A stretch of DNA of 59,057 bases. Source: Aquibium sp. A9E412. Lineage in GTDB: Bacteria; Pseudomonadota; Alphaproteobacteria; Rhizobiales; Rhizobiaceae. Both the position numbers and the translations under genes were made by a program. Shown here in pieces: positions 17,600 through 26,389 of this stretch (within the stretch, counting starts at the first letter, position 1; the number at the start of each line of letters is the position of its first letter). The stretch spans positions 1 through 59,057 of the forward strand of contig NZ_JAOAOP010000019.1 in the NCBI RefSeq assembly GCF_030398335.1, given 5' to 3'. A model generated the notes under the pieces. The model was not told the DNA's origin. It worked only from the letters and a program-made list of their open reading frames with translations, and searched no databases.

Positions 17600-19192
17600 T
17601 CAGGCCGCTTTCTCGCGCGGCTGGTAGTCCTTGACCGCGTCGAAGCGGATCGCCGTCCAGCGCTCGGCCTCGTAGTTGAGGCCGAAGGCGTGCGGTGCCA
17701 GGAACACCGGATCGCCGTCGAGGTCGCGGGCGATGTCGCCGCGATGCGCGTTCATGAAGCGCTCGAGCTCGGCCTCGTCCGGCGCCGAGATCCAGCGGCA
17801 GACGGAGAACCGCGCCACCTCGAAGTCGACCGGCAGGCCGTACTCCACCCTCAGCCGCTCGCGCAGCACGTCGAGCTGCAGCGCGCCGACCACGCCGACG
17901 ATGGCCGGCGAGCCGTCCTCCGGCGAGAAGAGCTGCACCACGCCCTCCTCGGCCATCTGCTGCAGCGCTTCCTTGAGCTTCTTGGCCTTCATCGCGTCGC
18001 CGAGGCGCACGCGCCGCAGGATCTCCGGCGCGAAGTTGGGCACGCCGCGAAAGCGCAGCTCCTCGCCCTCCGTCAGCGTGTCGCCGATCCGCAGCGTGCC
18101 GTGATTGGGGATGCCCACCACGTCGCCGGCGAAGGCCTCGTCGGCGGTGACGCGCGTCTTGGCGAAGAAGAACTGCGGCGCCGTCAGGCTGATCGGCTTG
18201 CCGGTGCGCACCAGCTTGGCCTTCATGCCGCGCGCCAGCCGGCCCGAGCACACGCGGGCGAAGGCGATGCGGTCGCGGTGGTTGGGGTCCATGTTGGCCT
18301 GGATCTTGAAGACGAAGGAGGTCATGCGCTCCTCGCCGGCCTCCACCTTGCGGCTGTCGGCCTCCTGCGCGCGCGGCCGCGGCGCGAAGCGGCCGAGCGC
18401 CTCGATCAGGTCGCGCACGCCGAAATTGCGCAGCGCCGAGCCGAAATAGACCGGCGTCAGGTGCCCCTCGCGGAAGGCCTCGACGTCGAACGGGCGGCAC
18501 GCCTCGCGGGCGAGCTGCATCTCCTCCACGAAGGCCGCGCGCTCATGCTCGGGCAGTCCGCCGGACACGGCGTCGGCCTCCGGCCCGTTGACGGCGATCG
18601 GCTCGACGTCGGCATCGGAGCGGCGCATCGTGTTGTCGGCCAGGTGGTAGGTGCCGGCGAAGGAGCGGCCGCGGCCGATCGGCCAGGTCACCGGCGCGGT
18701 GTCGAGGGCCAGCTTCTGCTCGATCTCGTCGAGGATCTCGAACGGATCGCGGCTTTCGCGGTCGAGCTTGTTGACGAAGGTGACGATCGGGATGTCGCGC
18801 AGCCGGCACACCTCGAACAGCTTGAGCGTGCGCGGCTCGATGCCCTTGGCGGCGTCGATCACCATGACCGCCGAATCGACCGCCGTCAGCGTGCGGTAGG
18901 TGTCGTCGGCGAAGTCCTCGTGGCCCGGCGTGTCGAGCAGGTTGAAGACGTGGTCGCCATACTCGAACGTCATCACCGAGGTGACGACGGAGATGCCGCG
19001 CTCGCGCTCGATCTTCATCCAGTCCGAGCGCGTCTGGATGCGGTCCTTCTTCGCCTTGACCTCGCCGGCGAGCTGGATCGCGCCGCCGAACAGCAGCAGC
19101 TTCTCGGTCAGCGTCGTCTTGCCCGCGTCGGGGTGCGAAATGATCGCGAAGGTGCGGCGGCGTGCCACCGCGTCGGAAATCGTCTCGGCCAT
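17600..19192 (-). CDS. prfC: Peptide chain release factor 3
   Basis: A translational GTPase that recycles RF1 and RF2 from the ribosome. The 530-residue length is normal. G-domain motifs are HPDAGKTT at residues 20-27, DTPGHEDF, and NKLDRE; the RF3-specific QTRSDWMKIERERGISV switch region is present. Domains II and III follow with SVCRWISA near the end. The ATG at 19192 gives the usual MAETISDAVARRRTFAIISH start; an upstream ATG at 19228 would add 12 unconserved residues. RF3 is not universal, so its presence is informative about the lineage. Confidence 0.95.
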   Translation of the reverse strand: MAETISDAVARRRTFAIISHPDAGKTTLTEKLLLFGGAIQLAGEVKAKKDRIQTRSDWMKIERERGISVVTSVMTFEYGDHVFNLLDTPGHEDFADDTYRTLTAVDSAVMVIDAAKGIEPRTLKLFEVCRLRDIPIVTFVNKLDRESRDPFEILDEIEQKLALDTAPVTWPIGRGRSFAGTYHLADNTMRRSDADVEPIAVNGPEADAVSGGLPEHERAAFVEEMQLAREACRPFDVEAFREGHLTPVYFGSALRNFGVRDLIEALGRFAPRPRAQEADSRKVEAGEERMTSFVFKIQANMDPNHRDRIAFARVCSGRLARGMKAKLVRTGKPISLTAPQFFFAKTRVTADEAFAGDVVGIPNHGTLRIGDTLTEGEELRFRGVPNFAPEILRRVRLGDAMKAKKLKEALQQMAEEGVVQLFSPEDGSPAIVGVVGALQLDVLRERLRVEYGLPVDFEVARFSVCRWISAPDEAELERFMNAHRGDIARDLDGDPVFLAPHAFGLNYEAERWTAIRFDAVKDYQPREKAA

Positions 19193-19297
19193 GGGCGGAA
19201 ATCTCGTGTTCGCGCCGGCTTTTAGCAAGGCCGGCGCCGCGTGTCGAACGCGAAATCCCGCCGGCGGGGCGCGCGCCCCCGGCCATTCGCCCCGGCC

Positions 19298-19513
19298 TCA
19301 GCGCCCGCGGTTGTGCGTGCGCTCGGCCAGCTCGCGCACGATGCGGCTCGCCGTCGTCTCGAACAGGAAGGGCAGCAGCGCGTGCGTCAGCGCCGCGCCG
19401 GCGGCCAAGGTCAGACGCGAGCCGAACCACAGCGCGAAGCGCATGTGGCCGAAATAGCTTTCGCCGACCGAGCCGGGGTGTGCGGTGAACAGGCGGGCAA
19501 GGCGAGCCGTCAC
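19298..19513 (-). CDS. DUF6356 family small protein
   Basis: A 71-residue protein with the pattern ARLFTAHPGSVGESYFGHM, a hydrophobic middle (LWFGSRLTLAAGAALTHALLPFLFE) and a basic end. The HP-SVGESYFxH stretch is the family hallmark as I recall it. A single amphipathic or membrane helix is likely; the function is unknown. It is divergent from the Lrp-type gene across 126 bases that contain two palindromes. Confidence 0.7.
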   Translation of the reverse strand: MTARLARLFTAHPGSVGESYFGHMRFALWFGSRLTLAAGAALTHALLPFLFETTASRIVRELAERTHNRGR

Positions 19514-19584
19514 GGCGGTCTCCTGTCGTCGGGTTTTTCGCGAAAGCGCGACGCGATGGCCGAGACTGGCACGCGCGCGCCGGG

Positions 19585-19597
19585 AATGGGTCCCATT
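19585..19597. promoter_or_regulatory. Palindrome 1 upstream of the Lrp/AsnC gene
   Basis: AATGGG-T-CCCATT, a perfect 13-base dyad, 42 bases before the start codon. It shares the GGG-CCC outer-to-inner polarity of palindrome 2 and their centres are 38 bases apart. Confidence 0.5.
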
Positions 19598-19621
19598 TCG
19601 TCCTTGTTATCCGCCAGATAT

Positions 19622-19636
19622 TGGGACATTGTCCCA
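19622..19636. promoter_or_regulatory. Palindrome 2 upstream of the Lrp/AsnC gene
   Basis: TGGGACA-T-TGTCCCA, a perfect 15-base dyad ending three bases before the ATG at 19640. It is probably the autoregulatory operator of the Lrp-type regulator, or of whatever controls the divergent DUF6356 gene; the assignment rests on position. Confidence 0.6.
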
Positions 19637-19639
19637 CGA

Positions 19640-20110
19640 ATGGCCGAGGAGATCGACGCAATCGACCGCCGCCTGCTCGCCGAGCTGCAGCGCGACTGCA
19701 GCCTGTCGGTCGATCAGCTTGCCGCGCGGGTGAACCTGTCGCGCAATGCCTGCTGGCGCCGCGTGCGCCGGCTCGAGGCGGACGGCGTGATCGCCGCCCG
19801 GGTGGCGCTGGTCGACGCCGGCAAGCTCGGCCTCGGCCAGTCGGTGTTCATCCTGGTGCGCACCTCGCGGCACGACCCGGACTGGCTGGCGCGCTTCCGC
19901 GCCGCCGTCCTGTCGTTTCCCGAGATCACCGGCGTCTTCCGCATGTCGGGCGATCTCGACTACGTGCTGCGCGCCCGGGTGGCCGACGTGAAGGGCTACG
20001 ACCGGCTCTACCAGAAGCTGATCGCCGCCGTGCCGCTGTCGGACGTCGCCGCCTCCTTCGTCATGGAGGAGATCAAGGACACCACCGTGCTGCCGACGGA
20101 AATCCGTTGA
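19640..20110 (+). CDS. Lrp/AsnC-family transcriptional regulator
   Basis: A 156-residue regulator. The N-terminal HTH (about 3-60) reads DAIDRRLLAELQRDCSLSVDQLAARV, then NLSRNACWRRVRRLEADGVI. The C-terminal RAM effector domain (about 68-150) has VFILVRTSRHDPDWL, the typical FRMSGDLDYVLRARV, and DVAASFVMEEIKDTTVLP. Members sense amino acids, but the ligand cannot be told from sequence. The ATG is preceded by a perfect dyad ending 3 bases upstream, with no ribosome binding site in between, so the dyad must overlap the translation start region. No obvious amino-acid gene is adjacent. Confidence 0.9.
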   Translation: MAEEIDAIDRRLLAELQRDCSLSVDQLAARVNLSRNACWRRVRRLEADGVIAARVALVDAGKLGLGQSVFILVRTSRHDPDWLARFRAAVLSFPEITGVFRMSGDLDYVLRARVADVKGYDRLYQKLIAAVPLSDVAASFVMEEIKDTTVLPTEIR

Positions 20111-20164
20111 TCGCCGCCCCGGCGGCTTGACGCGGGCGCGCGGCGGCGCGATGGGACACCCGCC

Positions 20165-20644
<480 letters not shown>

Positions 20645-20785
20645 GCCGGCGCTTCCTCCGATCTCCCTTTGCCGCGGCGCTGCGCGCCGCGCAGCCATTT
20701 GCCGTTCGTGATCGAACCGCGGGCCGGGTGCGTGCGTTGAGCGGGCTGACCTTTCAACCAAAAGCGGCAAGCAAGGAGGCCCGCC

Positions 20786-21346
20786 ATGCCCGCCATCAGC
20801 GACGCCAGGATCATGATCCTCGCCACCAACGGCTTCGAGCAGTCCGAGCTCGAGGTGCCGCGCGACCGGCTGAAGGAGGCCGGCGCCACCGTCCACGTGG
20901 TCGCACCGCAGGACGGCGAGATCACCGGCTGGGACAAGACCGACTGGGGCAACGCCGTGCCGGTCGACCGCACGCTCGACGCGGTGTCGCCGCAGGACTA
21001 CGACGCGCTCGTGCTGCCCGGCGGCCAGATCAACCCGGACCTGCTGCGCGTCGAGGCCAAGGCGGTCGACTTCGTGCGCGCCTTCGCCGGCACCGGCAAG
21101 CCGCTCGCCGCCATCTGCCACGCGCCGTGGCTGCTGATCGAGGCCGGCGTCGCCGAGGGCCGCCGGCTCACCTCCTACAAGTCGATCGTCACCGACCTGA
21201 AGAACGCCGGCGCCGACTGGCAGGACGGCGAGACGGTGGTCGACGGCAACCTGATCACGGCGCGCAACCCCGGCGACCTGGAGCCGTTCTCGCGCGCCAT
21301 CGTCGAGGCGGTCGAGGCCGGCCCGCAGCGGCAGGCGGCCGAGTAG
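20786..21346 (+). CDS. DJ-1/PfpI-family protein
   Basis: A 186-residue class I glutamine-amidotransferase-like protein of the PfpI/YhbO group. The nucleophile elbow AAICHAPW holds Cys111 and His112, and an early Glu is in GFEQSELEVP. The group includes deglycases, chaperones and proteases that act in stress, and the annotation is contested, so only the family is claimed. A strong AAGGAGG precedes the ATG. It sits before the iron exporter mbfA but is separated from it by a 203-base regulatory gap. Confidence 0.87.
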   Translation: MPAISDARIMILATNGFEQSELEVPRDRLKEAGATVHVVAPQDGEITGWDKTDWGNAVPVDRTLDAVSPQDYDALVLPGGQINPDLLRVEAKAVDFVRAFAGTGKPLAAICHAPWLLIEAGVAEGRRLTSYKSIVTDLKNAGADWQDGETVVDGNLITARNPGDLEPFSRAIVEAVEAGPQRQAAE

Positions 21347-21490
21347 CCGCCGCCGATCCGCCCGGCAGCGCGCGTGGCTGCCACAGGCGTGCCGCGGCGC
21401 TGCCGGGCGCCGCACGCAGGAGGCCCGGCAGCGTCCGCACCGCGCGTTCCCGCCGCATGCGGGTGAGGCCGCCGGCCGGCGAGGGCCGGC

Positions 21491-21519
21491 TTGACGCTCT
21501 CGCGGGCGCGGCCTAGTTT
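21491..21519 (+). promoter_or_regulatory. mbfA promoter
   Basis: TTGACG and TAGTTT with a 17-base spacer, the -10 lying 30 bases before the mbfA ATG. The ICE box starts one base before the -10, so regulator binding would block RNA polymerase. Confidence 0.65.
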
Positions 21520-21537
21520 GGAATGATTCTAAACTAG
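21513..21537. promoter_or_regulatory. Irr-type iron control element (ICE box) of mbfA
   Basis: A 25-base dyad: left arm CTAGTTTGGAAT, centre G, right arm ATTCTAAACTAG, with a single mismatch between arms. This fits the TTTxGAA-N-TTCTAAA style of the rhizobial Irr box. In Agrobacterium and Bradyrhizobium, Irr represses mbfA under low iron through such a site; the same is inferred here. Confidence 0.75.
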
Positions 21538-21549
21538 ATCGCCGCGCTC

Positions 21550-22533
21550 ATGTTCACCCGCCTTTTCGGTTTTTCCCGCCGCTCCTTCGCCTCGCTGTCG
21601 GAGCAGGAGGTTCTCGCGCTCGCCATCTCCTCGGAGGAGGACGACGGCCGCATCTACCGCGCCTATGCCGAGGGGCTGCGCGACGACTATCCCGCCTCGG
21701 CCGCCGTGTTCGACGAGATGGCCGAGGAGGAGGACCGCCATCGCGCCGCGCTGATCGAGCTGCACCGCGCCCGCTTCGGCGAGCGCATTCCGCTGATCCG
21801 CCGCGAGCACGTGCGCGGCTATTACGAGCGCAAGCCGGACTGGCTGGTGCGCCCGCTCGGGCTGGAGACCGTGCGCGCCCAGGCCGAGGCGATGGAGGCG
21901 CAGGCGCATCGCTTCTATCTCGAGGCGGCCAAGCGGACGAGCGATGCGGCGACGCGCAAGCTGCTCGGCGATCTCGCCGCGGCGGAGAAGGGTCACGAAT
22001 CGCTCGCCCGCCGGCTGAGCGACAGGCATCTCGGCGAGGACGTGCGCAGCGAGGAGGACGCCACCGCCCGCCGTCAGTTCATCCTCACCTATGTGCAGCC
22101 GGGGCTGGCCGGCCTGATGGACGGCTCGGTGTCGACGCTGGCGCCGATCTTCGCCGCCGCCTTCGCCACCGGCGACACCTGGCAGACCTTCCTCGTCGGG
22201 CTGGCCGCCTCGCTCGGCGCCGGCATCTCGATGGGCTTCACGGAGGTCGCGTCCGACGACGGCGTGATCTCCGGCCGCGGCTCGCCGATCAAGCGCGGCC
22301 TGGCGACCGGCATCATGACCACGGTGGGCGGCCTCGGCCACGCGCTGCCCTACCTGATCCCCGACTTCTGGACGGCGACCACGGTCGCCGTCGTGGTGGT
22401 GTTCATCGAGCTGTGGGCGATCGCCTACATCCAGAACCGCTTCATGGAGACACCGTGGAACCGGGCGATCTTCCAGGTGGTGCTCGGCGGTGCTCTGGTC
22501 TTCGCCGCCGGCATGCTGATCGGCAACGCGTAG
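21550..22533 (+). CDS. mbfA: Membrane-bound ferritin-like iron exporter MbfA
   Basis: A fusion of a ferritin-like N-terminal domain (about 15-165) and a VIT1/CCC1-like membrane domain (about 175-327). The di-iron ligands appear as EEDDGRIYRAYAEGL, EMAEEEDRHRAAL, EAQAHRFYLEAAK and AAEKGHESL. The membrane part has about five segments starting at YVQPGLAGLMDGSVSTLAP. Rhizobial MbfA exports iron and protects from iron and peroxide stress; the 327-residue length and layout match. The ICE box and promoter upstream predict expression under high iron. A hairpin lies downstream, followed by a convergent DUF892 ferritin-like gene. Confidence 0.92.
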   Translation: MFTRLFGFSRRSFASLSEQEVLALAISSEEDDGRIYRAYAEGLRDDYPASAAVFDEMAEEEDRHRAALIELHRARFGERIPLIRREHVRGYYERKPDWLVRPLGLETVRAQAEAMEAQAHRFYLEAAKRTSDAATRKLLGDLAAAEKGHESLARRLSDRHLGEDVRSEEDATARRQFILTYVQPGLAGLMDGSVSTLAPIFAAAFATGDTWQTFLVGLAASLGAGISMGFTEVASDDGVISGRGSPIKRGLATGIMTTVGGLGHALPYLIPDFWTATTVAVVVVFIELWAIAYIQNRFMETPWNRAIFQVVLGGALVFAAGMLIGNA

Positions 22534-22651
22534 CGCGCGCCGAGGCGAAGGGCGACCCCGGCCGCGCTCGGAAGACGGGGCGAGGCAACAGGGTCCGCGC
22601 CGAACTGCGCTCCGGTGGAAGGCGGACCGGCCCCGCCGCAGCGCGCAGCAA

Positions 22652-22678
22652 AACGGCCGGGCACCGGGCCCGGCCGTT
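22652..22678. terminator. Bidirectional hairpin between mbfA and the DUF892 gene
   Basis: A perfect 10-bp stem, AACGGCCGGG and CCCGGCCGTT, with a 7-base loop. Minus-strand reading ends in CCGTTTTGC and plus-strand reading in CCGTTCCTTCC. It lies between two convergent genes and can serve both, better for the minus strand. Confidence 0.65.
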
Positions 22679-22741
22679 CCTTCCGCAAGCCGGACGGCGC
22701 CCGGCGGGCGATGCCGGCCGCCGGGGCGCGTCCGCGGCGCC

Positions 22742-23248
22742 TTACTCGGCGGCCGCCAGGTTGACGCGCTCCTCGGCGATCCGGTTGAGCTTGTCGTCGG
22801 CCGCCTTCTCCTCCTGGAGCGTCTTCTTCAGGACCTCGGCGCAGTCGTGCCGGCCGAGCTCCTTGGCCCAGGTGACGAGCGTGCCGTAGCGCGTCATCTC
22901 GTAATGCTCCACCGCCTGCGCGGCGGCCACCAGCGCGGCGTCGAGCACGCGCTTGTCGTCGACCTCGCCGGCCACCTCGTCGGCTTCCTTGAGGATGCCG
23001 TCGATCGCCGGGCAGTCGGTGCCCTTGGCCTCGACGCCGTGCATGCGGAACACCTCCTCGAGGCGCTCGACATGGCCCTTCGATTCCTCGAGATGCGACT
23101 CGAAGCCCTTGCGCAGCTCGGGATTGGTCGCCTTGTCGATCATCTTGGGCAGCGATTTCACGATCTGCTGCTCGGCGTAGTAGATGTCGCGCAGGGTGTG
23201 GACGAACAGGTCGTCCATGGTCTTGATGTCCTTGCTGAAGATACCCAT
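22742..23248 (-). CDS. DUF892 ferritin-like protein (YciF/YciE family)
   Basis: A 168-residue all-helical protein with two EH-type motifs of a ferritin-like bundle: DIYYAEQQIVKSLPKM and HLEESKGHVERLEEVF in the first half, VEHYEMTRYGTLVTWAKEL and LQEEKAADDKL in the second. The family is stress-induced and structurally a di-iron-type bundle; its reaction is unknown. The ATG at 23248 (MGIFSKDIKTMDDLFVHTLR) is the usual family start. Being convergent with mbfA places two ferritin-like proteins side by side, which hints at an iron or oxidative stress role. Confidence 0.88.
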   Translation of the reverse strand: MGIFSKDIKTMDDLFVHTLRDIYYAEQQIVKSLPKMIDKATNPELRKGFESHLEESKGHVERLEEVFRMHGVEAKGTDCPAIDGILKEADEVAGEVDDKRVLDAALVAAAQAVEHYEMTRYGTLVTWAKELGRHDCAEVLKKTLQEEKAADDKLNRIAEERVNLAAAE

Positions 23249-23539
23249 CGGTCGTGGCCTCTTTGCTGTTGCGTGTGTTGGCGTGACGCGTGTGTCGTGA
23301 CGCTTGTCTGGTGTGCGAGCCGAACGGCGGTTCCCCTCCGGGGCGGGAAGCCTCGCCGCTCCGCCCGGCTCGTCTGCGAAACGCGGTGAGGCGTGGCGCG
23401 TTCCCGGCCGCGCGGCGCCGGGGCGAAATTGTTCGCGGTGAGACCAAGCCGCCGCGCCGCCCGGCCGCATTCATCGACCGTTCACTCTTGTGTGGCAGGA
23501 TGAAAGCCGGGAAGGGACTCCCAGTCGGGATCGCAAACG

Positions 23540-23683
23540 ATGGCATTGTGGAAGTGGTTGGCCGGCCGCGCGTCGGCGCTGCGCGGGCTGATGGCGCCGC
23601 GCTATCACCCGGAGCGGCACTACATGCGCGGCCCCGGGCCGGCCTGCGCGCGCCGCGGCTCCGGCAGCCAGCCCGCCACCTGA
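23540..23683 (+). CDS. Possible small protein, 47 aa
   Basis: An open frame starting MALWKWLAGRASALRGLM and continuing with APRYHPERHYMRGPGPA. It has an amphipathic, Trp-containing start and a basic, Pro/Gly-rich end. No family is recognised, and the ribosome binding site is poor (GGGAAGGGACT lies 22 bases or more upstream). It is the only candidate gene in the 586-base gap 23249-23834; the rest of that gap shows no promoter or structure I trust, except repeat copy B at its right end. Confidence 0.25.
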   Translation: MALWKWLAGRASALRGLMAPRYHPERHYMRGPGPACARRGSGSQPAT

Positions 23684-23734
23684 CGACGCGCCCCGCCGCG
23701 GCGTTGGGGCCGTTCCGCTTGTCGCGGACGCTTA

Positions 23735-23835
23735 GAGTCGATCTGCGTTTCACGGAATCGCAGATCGGCTCTAACTCATTGTTTTCACGCGTTTCCGGTC
23801 GGCGAACCGGTTTCCCGTCGCCTGCAAGCGCTCTC
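23735..23835 (-). repeat. Dispersed intergenic repeat, copy B
   Basis: A complete copy read on the minus strand: GAGAGCGCTTGCAGGCGA, then GGAAACCGGTTCGCCG, AACGCGTGAAAACAATGAG, and the terminal hairpin. The hairpin is the best of the set: AGCCGATCTGCG and CGCAGATCGACT with 11 bases between and one mismatch. Its first base is part of the TAG stop of the DUF1850 gene, so the stop codon and the repeat junction coincide. Confidence 0.85.
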
Positions 23836-24200
23836 TAGCCGCCGGCGCAGGGCCGGATCGTCACCGCCTCGCCCGCCGCCGCGCCCAGCTCGCGGCAGGT
23901 GCCCGCCGCGCACAGCCGCCAGCCGCCGCCGGTCGCCCCCGAGGCGGCGAGCCGCAGCGCCGGCAGCGGCGCGATCGCCGGACGATAGCGCCACCATCCG
24001 TTCTCGAAGACGGCGTCCGCCGGCGGTTCCATGCCGGCGCCGGAGCCCTGCACGCGTGCCTCGACCAATTCGAGGCCGGCCGGCGTCACGCGCCAGTCCT
24101 CCTGCCATGCCGTCTTCTCGACCGAGTGCGTCCAGCCGAGCGTGAAGGCGGAGACGGCGAGCGTCAGCGCCTGGCCGGCGGCCGCCACGCACAGCGCCAT
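23835..24200 (-). CDS. DUF1850 domain-containing protein
   Basis: A 121-residue protein with an N-terminal hydrophobic signal or anchor (MALCVAAAGQALTLAVSAF) and the DUF1850 core FTLGWTHSVEKTAWQEDWRV, where the SVEKT stretch is the family signature. It follows the TRAP permease gene by 16 bases. DUF1850 genes regularly accompany fused TAXI-TRAP permeases, so an accessory role in that transporter is likely, but what it does is not known. The C-terminus ends at a stop codon created together with the edge of repeat copy B. Confidence 0.8.
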   Translation of the reverse strand: MALCVAAAGQALTLAVSAFTLGWTHSVEKTAWQEDWRVTPAGLELVEARVQGSGAGMEPPADAVFENGWWRYRPAIAPLPALRLAASGATGGGWRLCAAGTCRELGAAAGEAVTIRPCAGG

Positions 24201-24216
24201 CGCCAGCCCCGCCCGC

Positions 24217-26304
24217 TCAGGCCGGCACGCTGCGCCGCGCCCGCCACCAGTGCAGGCCGAGGAACGCGGCGGCGAGCGCGAAGCCGATCTCGTCGGTGAT
24301 CGGCAGCGCGGCGATCAGGGTGAAGGCGGCGGCCGCTGCCAGCGCCCGCTCCCACGGCGCCACCGGGCCGCGCAGGTGGCCGATGACGGCCGCCCCCCAC
24401 AGGCCGATGGCGAGCGCCGCCTTGAAGACGATGTAGGCGACGGCCGCCGGATAGCCGATCGTCTCGGCCAGCGGACCGCCGTCCTGCAGCATCAGCGCCG
24501 GCGTGTAGACGGCCATGAAGGGGATGACGAAGCCGGCCGCCGCCACCTTGACCGCCTCGAAGGAGATCTTCAGCCCGCCCTCCTTGGCGATCGGCGCGGC
24601 GGCGAAGCAGGCGAGCGCCACCGGCGGCGTGAGGTCGGCCAGGATGCCGAAGTAGAACACGAACATGTGGCTGACGATCAGCGGCACGCCGAGGTCGAGC
24701 AGCGCCGGGCCGGCGATCGACGAGGTGATGATGTAGTTCGGGATCGTCGGGATGCCCATGCCGAGGATGATGCAGGTGATCATCGTCAGCACCAGCGACA
24801 GGAACAGCGACGTCTCGCCGACCGACACGATGTACTGGCCGAAGGTGTTGGCCACGCCGGTCAGCGTCATCGTGCCGATGATGACGCCGACGACGGCGCA
24901 GGCCACGCCCACCGGCAGCGCCGTCTTGGCGCCCTCGGCGAGCGAGTCGCGGCACAGCGCCAGGGTCCGGCGGCCGCCGTCGACGAACAGGTTGGCGAGG
25001 ATCAGCAGCGCCGCCGCGGCCAGGATGGCGCCGATGCCGATGCGAAAGAAGCTCGCCGCCACCAGCCCGAGGCCGATCCAGAACACGACGCGCAGCACCT
25101 GCGAGGGCAGGCCGAGCGCGACCGAGCCGCCGAGGATCAGCAGCACCGTCAGCGCCAGGCCGATGGTGCCGGCGTAGAGCGGCGTGTAGCCGGAAAACAG
25201 CAGATAGACGAGCACGGCGAGCGGCAGCACCAGGTACCAGCCGGCCTTGAGCGCGCGCAGCGGCGACGGCAGCTCGGCGCGCGGCAGGCCCATCAGGCCG
25301 TGCTTGCCGGCCTCCAGATGCACCATCCAGAAGGCCGAGGCGAAGTAGAGCATCGCCGGGATGAGCGCCGCCTTGACCACCTCGTAATATTCGACGCCGA
25401 GCGTCTCGGCCATGATGAAGGCGACCGCGCCCATCACCGGCGGCATGATCTGGCCGCCCATCGAGGCGGTCGACTCGACGCCGCCGGCGAAGGCGGCGCG
25501 GTAGCCGAAGCGCTTCATCAGCGGGATGGTGAACTGGCCGGTGGTCACCACGTTGGCGACGCCGGAGCCGGAGATCGTGCCCATCAGGCCGGACGAGATC
25601 ACCGACACCTTGGCCGCGCCGCCGCGCGCATGGCCGACGAAGCCGAGCGAGACGTCGGTGAACAGGCGGATCATGCCGGCCCGCTCGAGGAACGAGCCGA
25701 ACAGGATGAACAGGAAGATGTAGGTCGCCGACACGTAGGTCGGGATGCCGTAGATGCCTTCCGTGCCGTAGGCCAGGTGGTCGATCACCTGGCCGAAGCC
25801 GTAGCCGCGGTGGTTGAGCGGCGCCGGCAGGTACTCGCCGAACAGGCTGTAGAGAAGGAAGGCGCCGGAGATCAGCGGCAGCGCCAGGCCCATGATCGCG
25901 TAGGCGGCGAGAAACACGGTGGCCAGCGCGACGACGCCGAAGACGATGTCGCGCTGCAGCGGGTCGCCGGCGCGCAGCAGCAGCGGCTCGTACTCGACCC
26001 ACTGGTAGAGCGCCACCGCGACGCCGGCCAGCGCCAGCCCCCAGGCGACGGCCTTGCCGGACAAGCTGCGGCCGGTCGCGGCGGCGACCAGCGGAAAGGC
26101 GAGCAGCGTGAGAAAGCCGACGTGGAAGGCGCGCACCAGCTGGCTCGGCAGGCTGATGACATGCGCCGCCACGGCGATCTGGTAGAGCGAGAAGACGACG
26201 GCGATCCAGAACAGGAGCCGCCCCTCGCGCGTGCCGGGAAAGCCGCTGCCGGTCGGATCGTGCAGCGTCGCCGTTACCTCGGCCTCGTGTTTCGTGCTGG
26301 TCAT
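24217..26304 (-). CDS. TRAP transporter fused permease (4TM/12TM)
   Basis: A 695-residue integral membrane protein in which the small (DctQ-like) and large (DctM-like) TRAP membrane subunits are fused, as usual in TAXI-type systems. About 16 or more hydrophobic segments are visible. Signature stretches of the large subunit include GSGVANVVTTGQFTIPLMKR, ESTASMGGQIMPPVMGAVAF and LGMGIPTIPNYIITS. It uses an ion gradient to import a substrate handed over by the TAXI binding protein encoded just upstream. The substrate is not known; the adjacent proline racemase-family enzyme points to hydroxyproline or a related compound. Confidence 0.93.
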   Translation of the reverse strand: MTSTKHEAEVTATLHDPTGSGFPGTREGRLLFWIAVVFSLYQIAVAAHVISLPSQLVRAFHVGFLTLLAFPLVAAATGRSLSGKAVAWGLALAGVAVALYQWVEYEPLLLRAGDPLQRDIVFGVVALATVFLAAYAIMGLALPLISGAFLLYSLFGEYLPAPLNHRGYGFGQVIDHLAYGTEGIYGIPTYVSATYIFLFILFGSFLERAGMIRLFTDVSLGFVGHARGGAAKVSVISSGLMGTISGSGVANVVTTGQFTIPLMKRFGYRAAFAGGVESTASMGGQIMPPVMGAVAFIMAETLGVEYYEVVKAALIPAMLYFASAFWMVHLEAGKHGLMGLPRAELPSPLRALKAGWYLVLPLAVLVYLLFSGYTPLYAGTIGLALTVLLILGGSVALGLPSQVLRVVFWIGLGLVAASFFRIGIGAILAAAALLILANLFVDGGRRTLALCRDSLAEGAKTALPVGVACAVVGVIIGTMTLTGVANTFGQYIVSVGETSLFLSLVLTMITCIILGMGIPTIPNYIITSSIAGPALLDLGVPLIVSHMFVFYFGILADLTPPVALACFAAAPIAKEGGLKISFEAVKVAAAGFVIPFMAVYTPALMLQDGGPLAETIGYPAAVAYIVFKAALAIGLWGAAVIGHLRGPVAPWERALAAAAAFTLIAALPITDEIGFALAAAFLGLHWWRARRSVPA

Positions 26305-26389
26305 CGCGCCCCGCGCCTCCCCGCGCGCTCGGCCCGCCCGCCCGGCCGGGTGCCGTGACCCGGCCGGGCGGTGCGGTCGCGGTCGGTGC

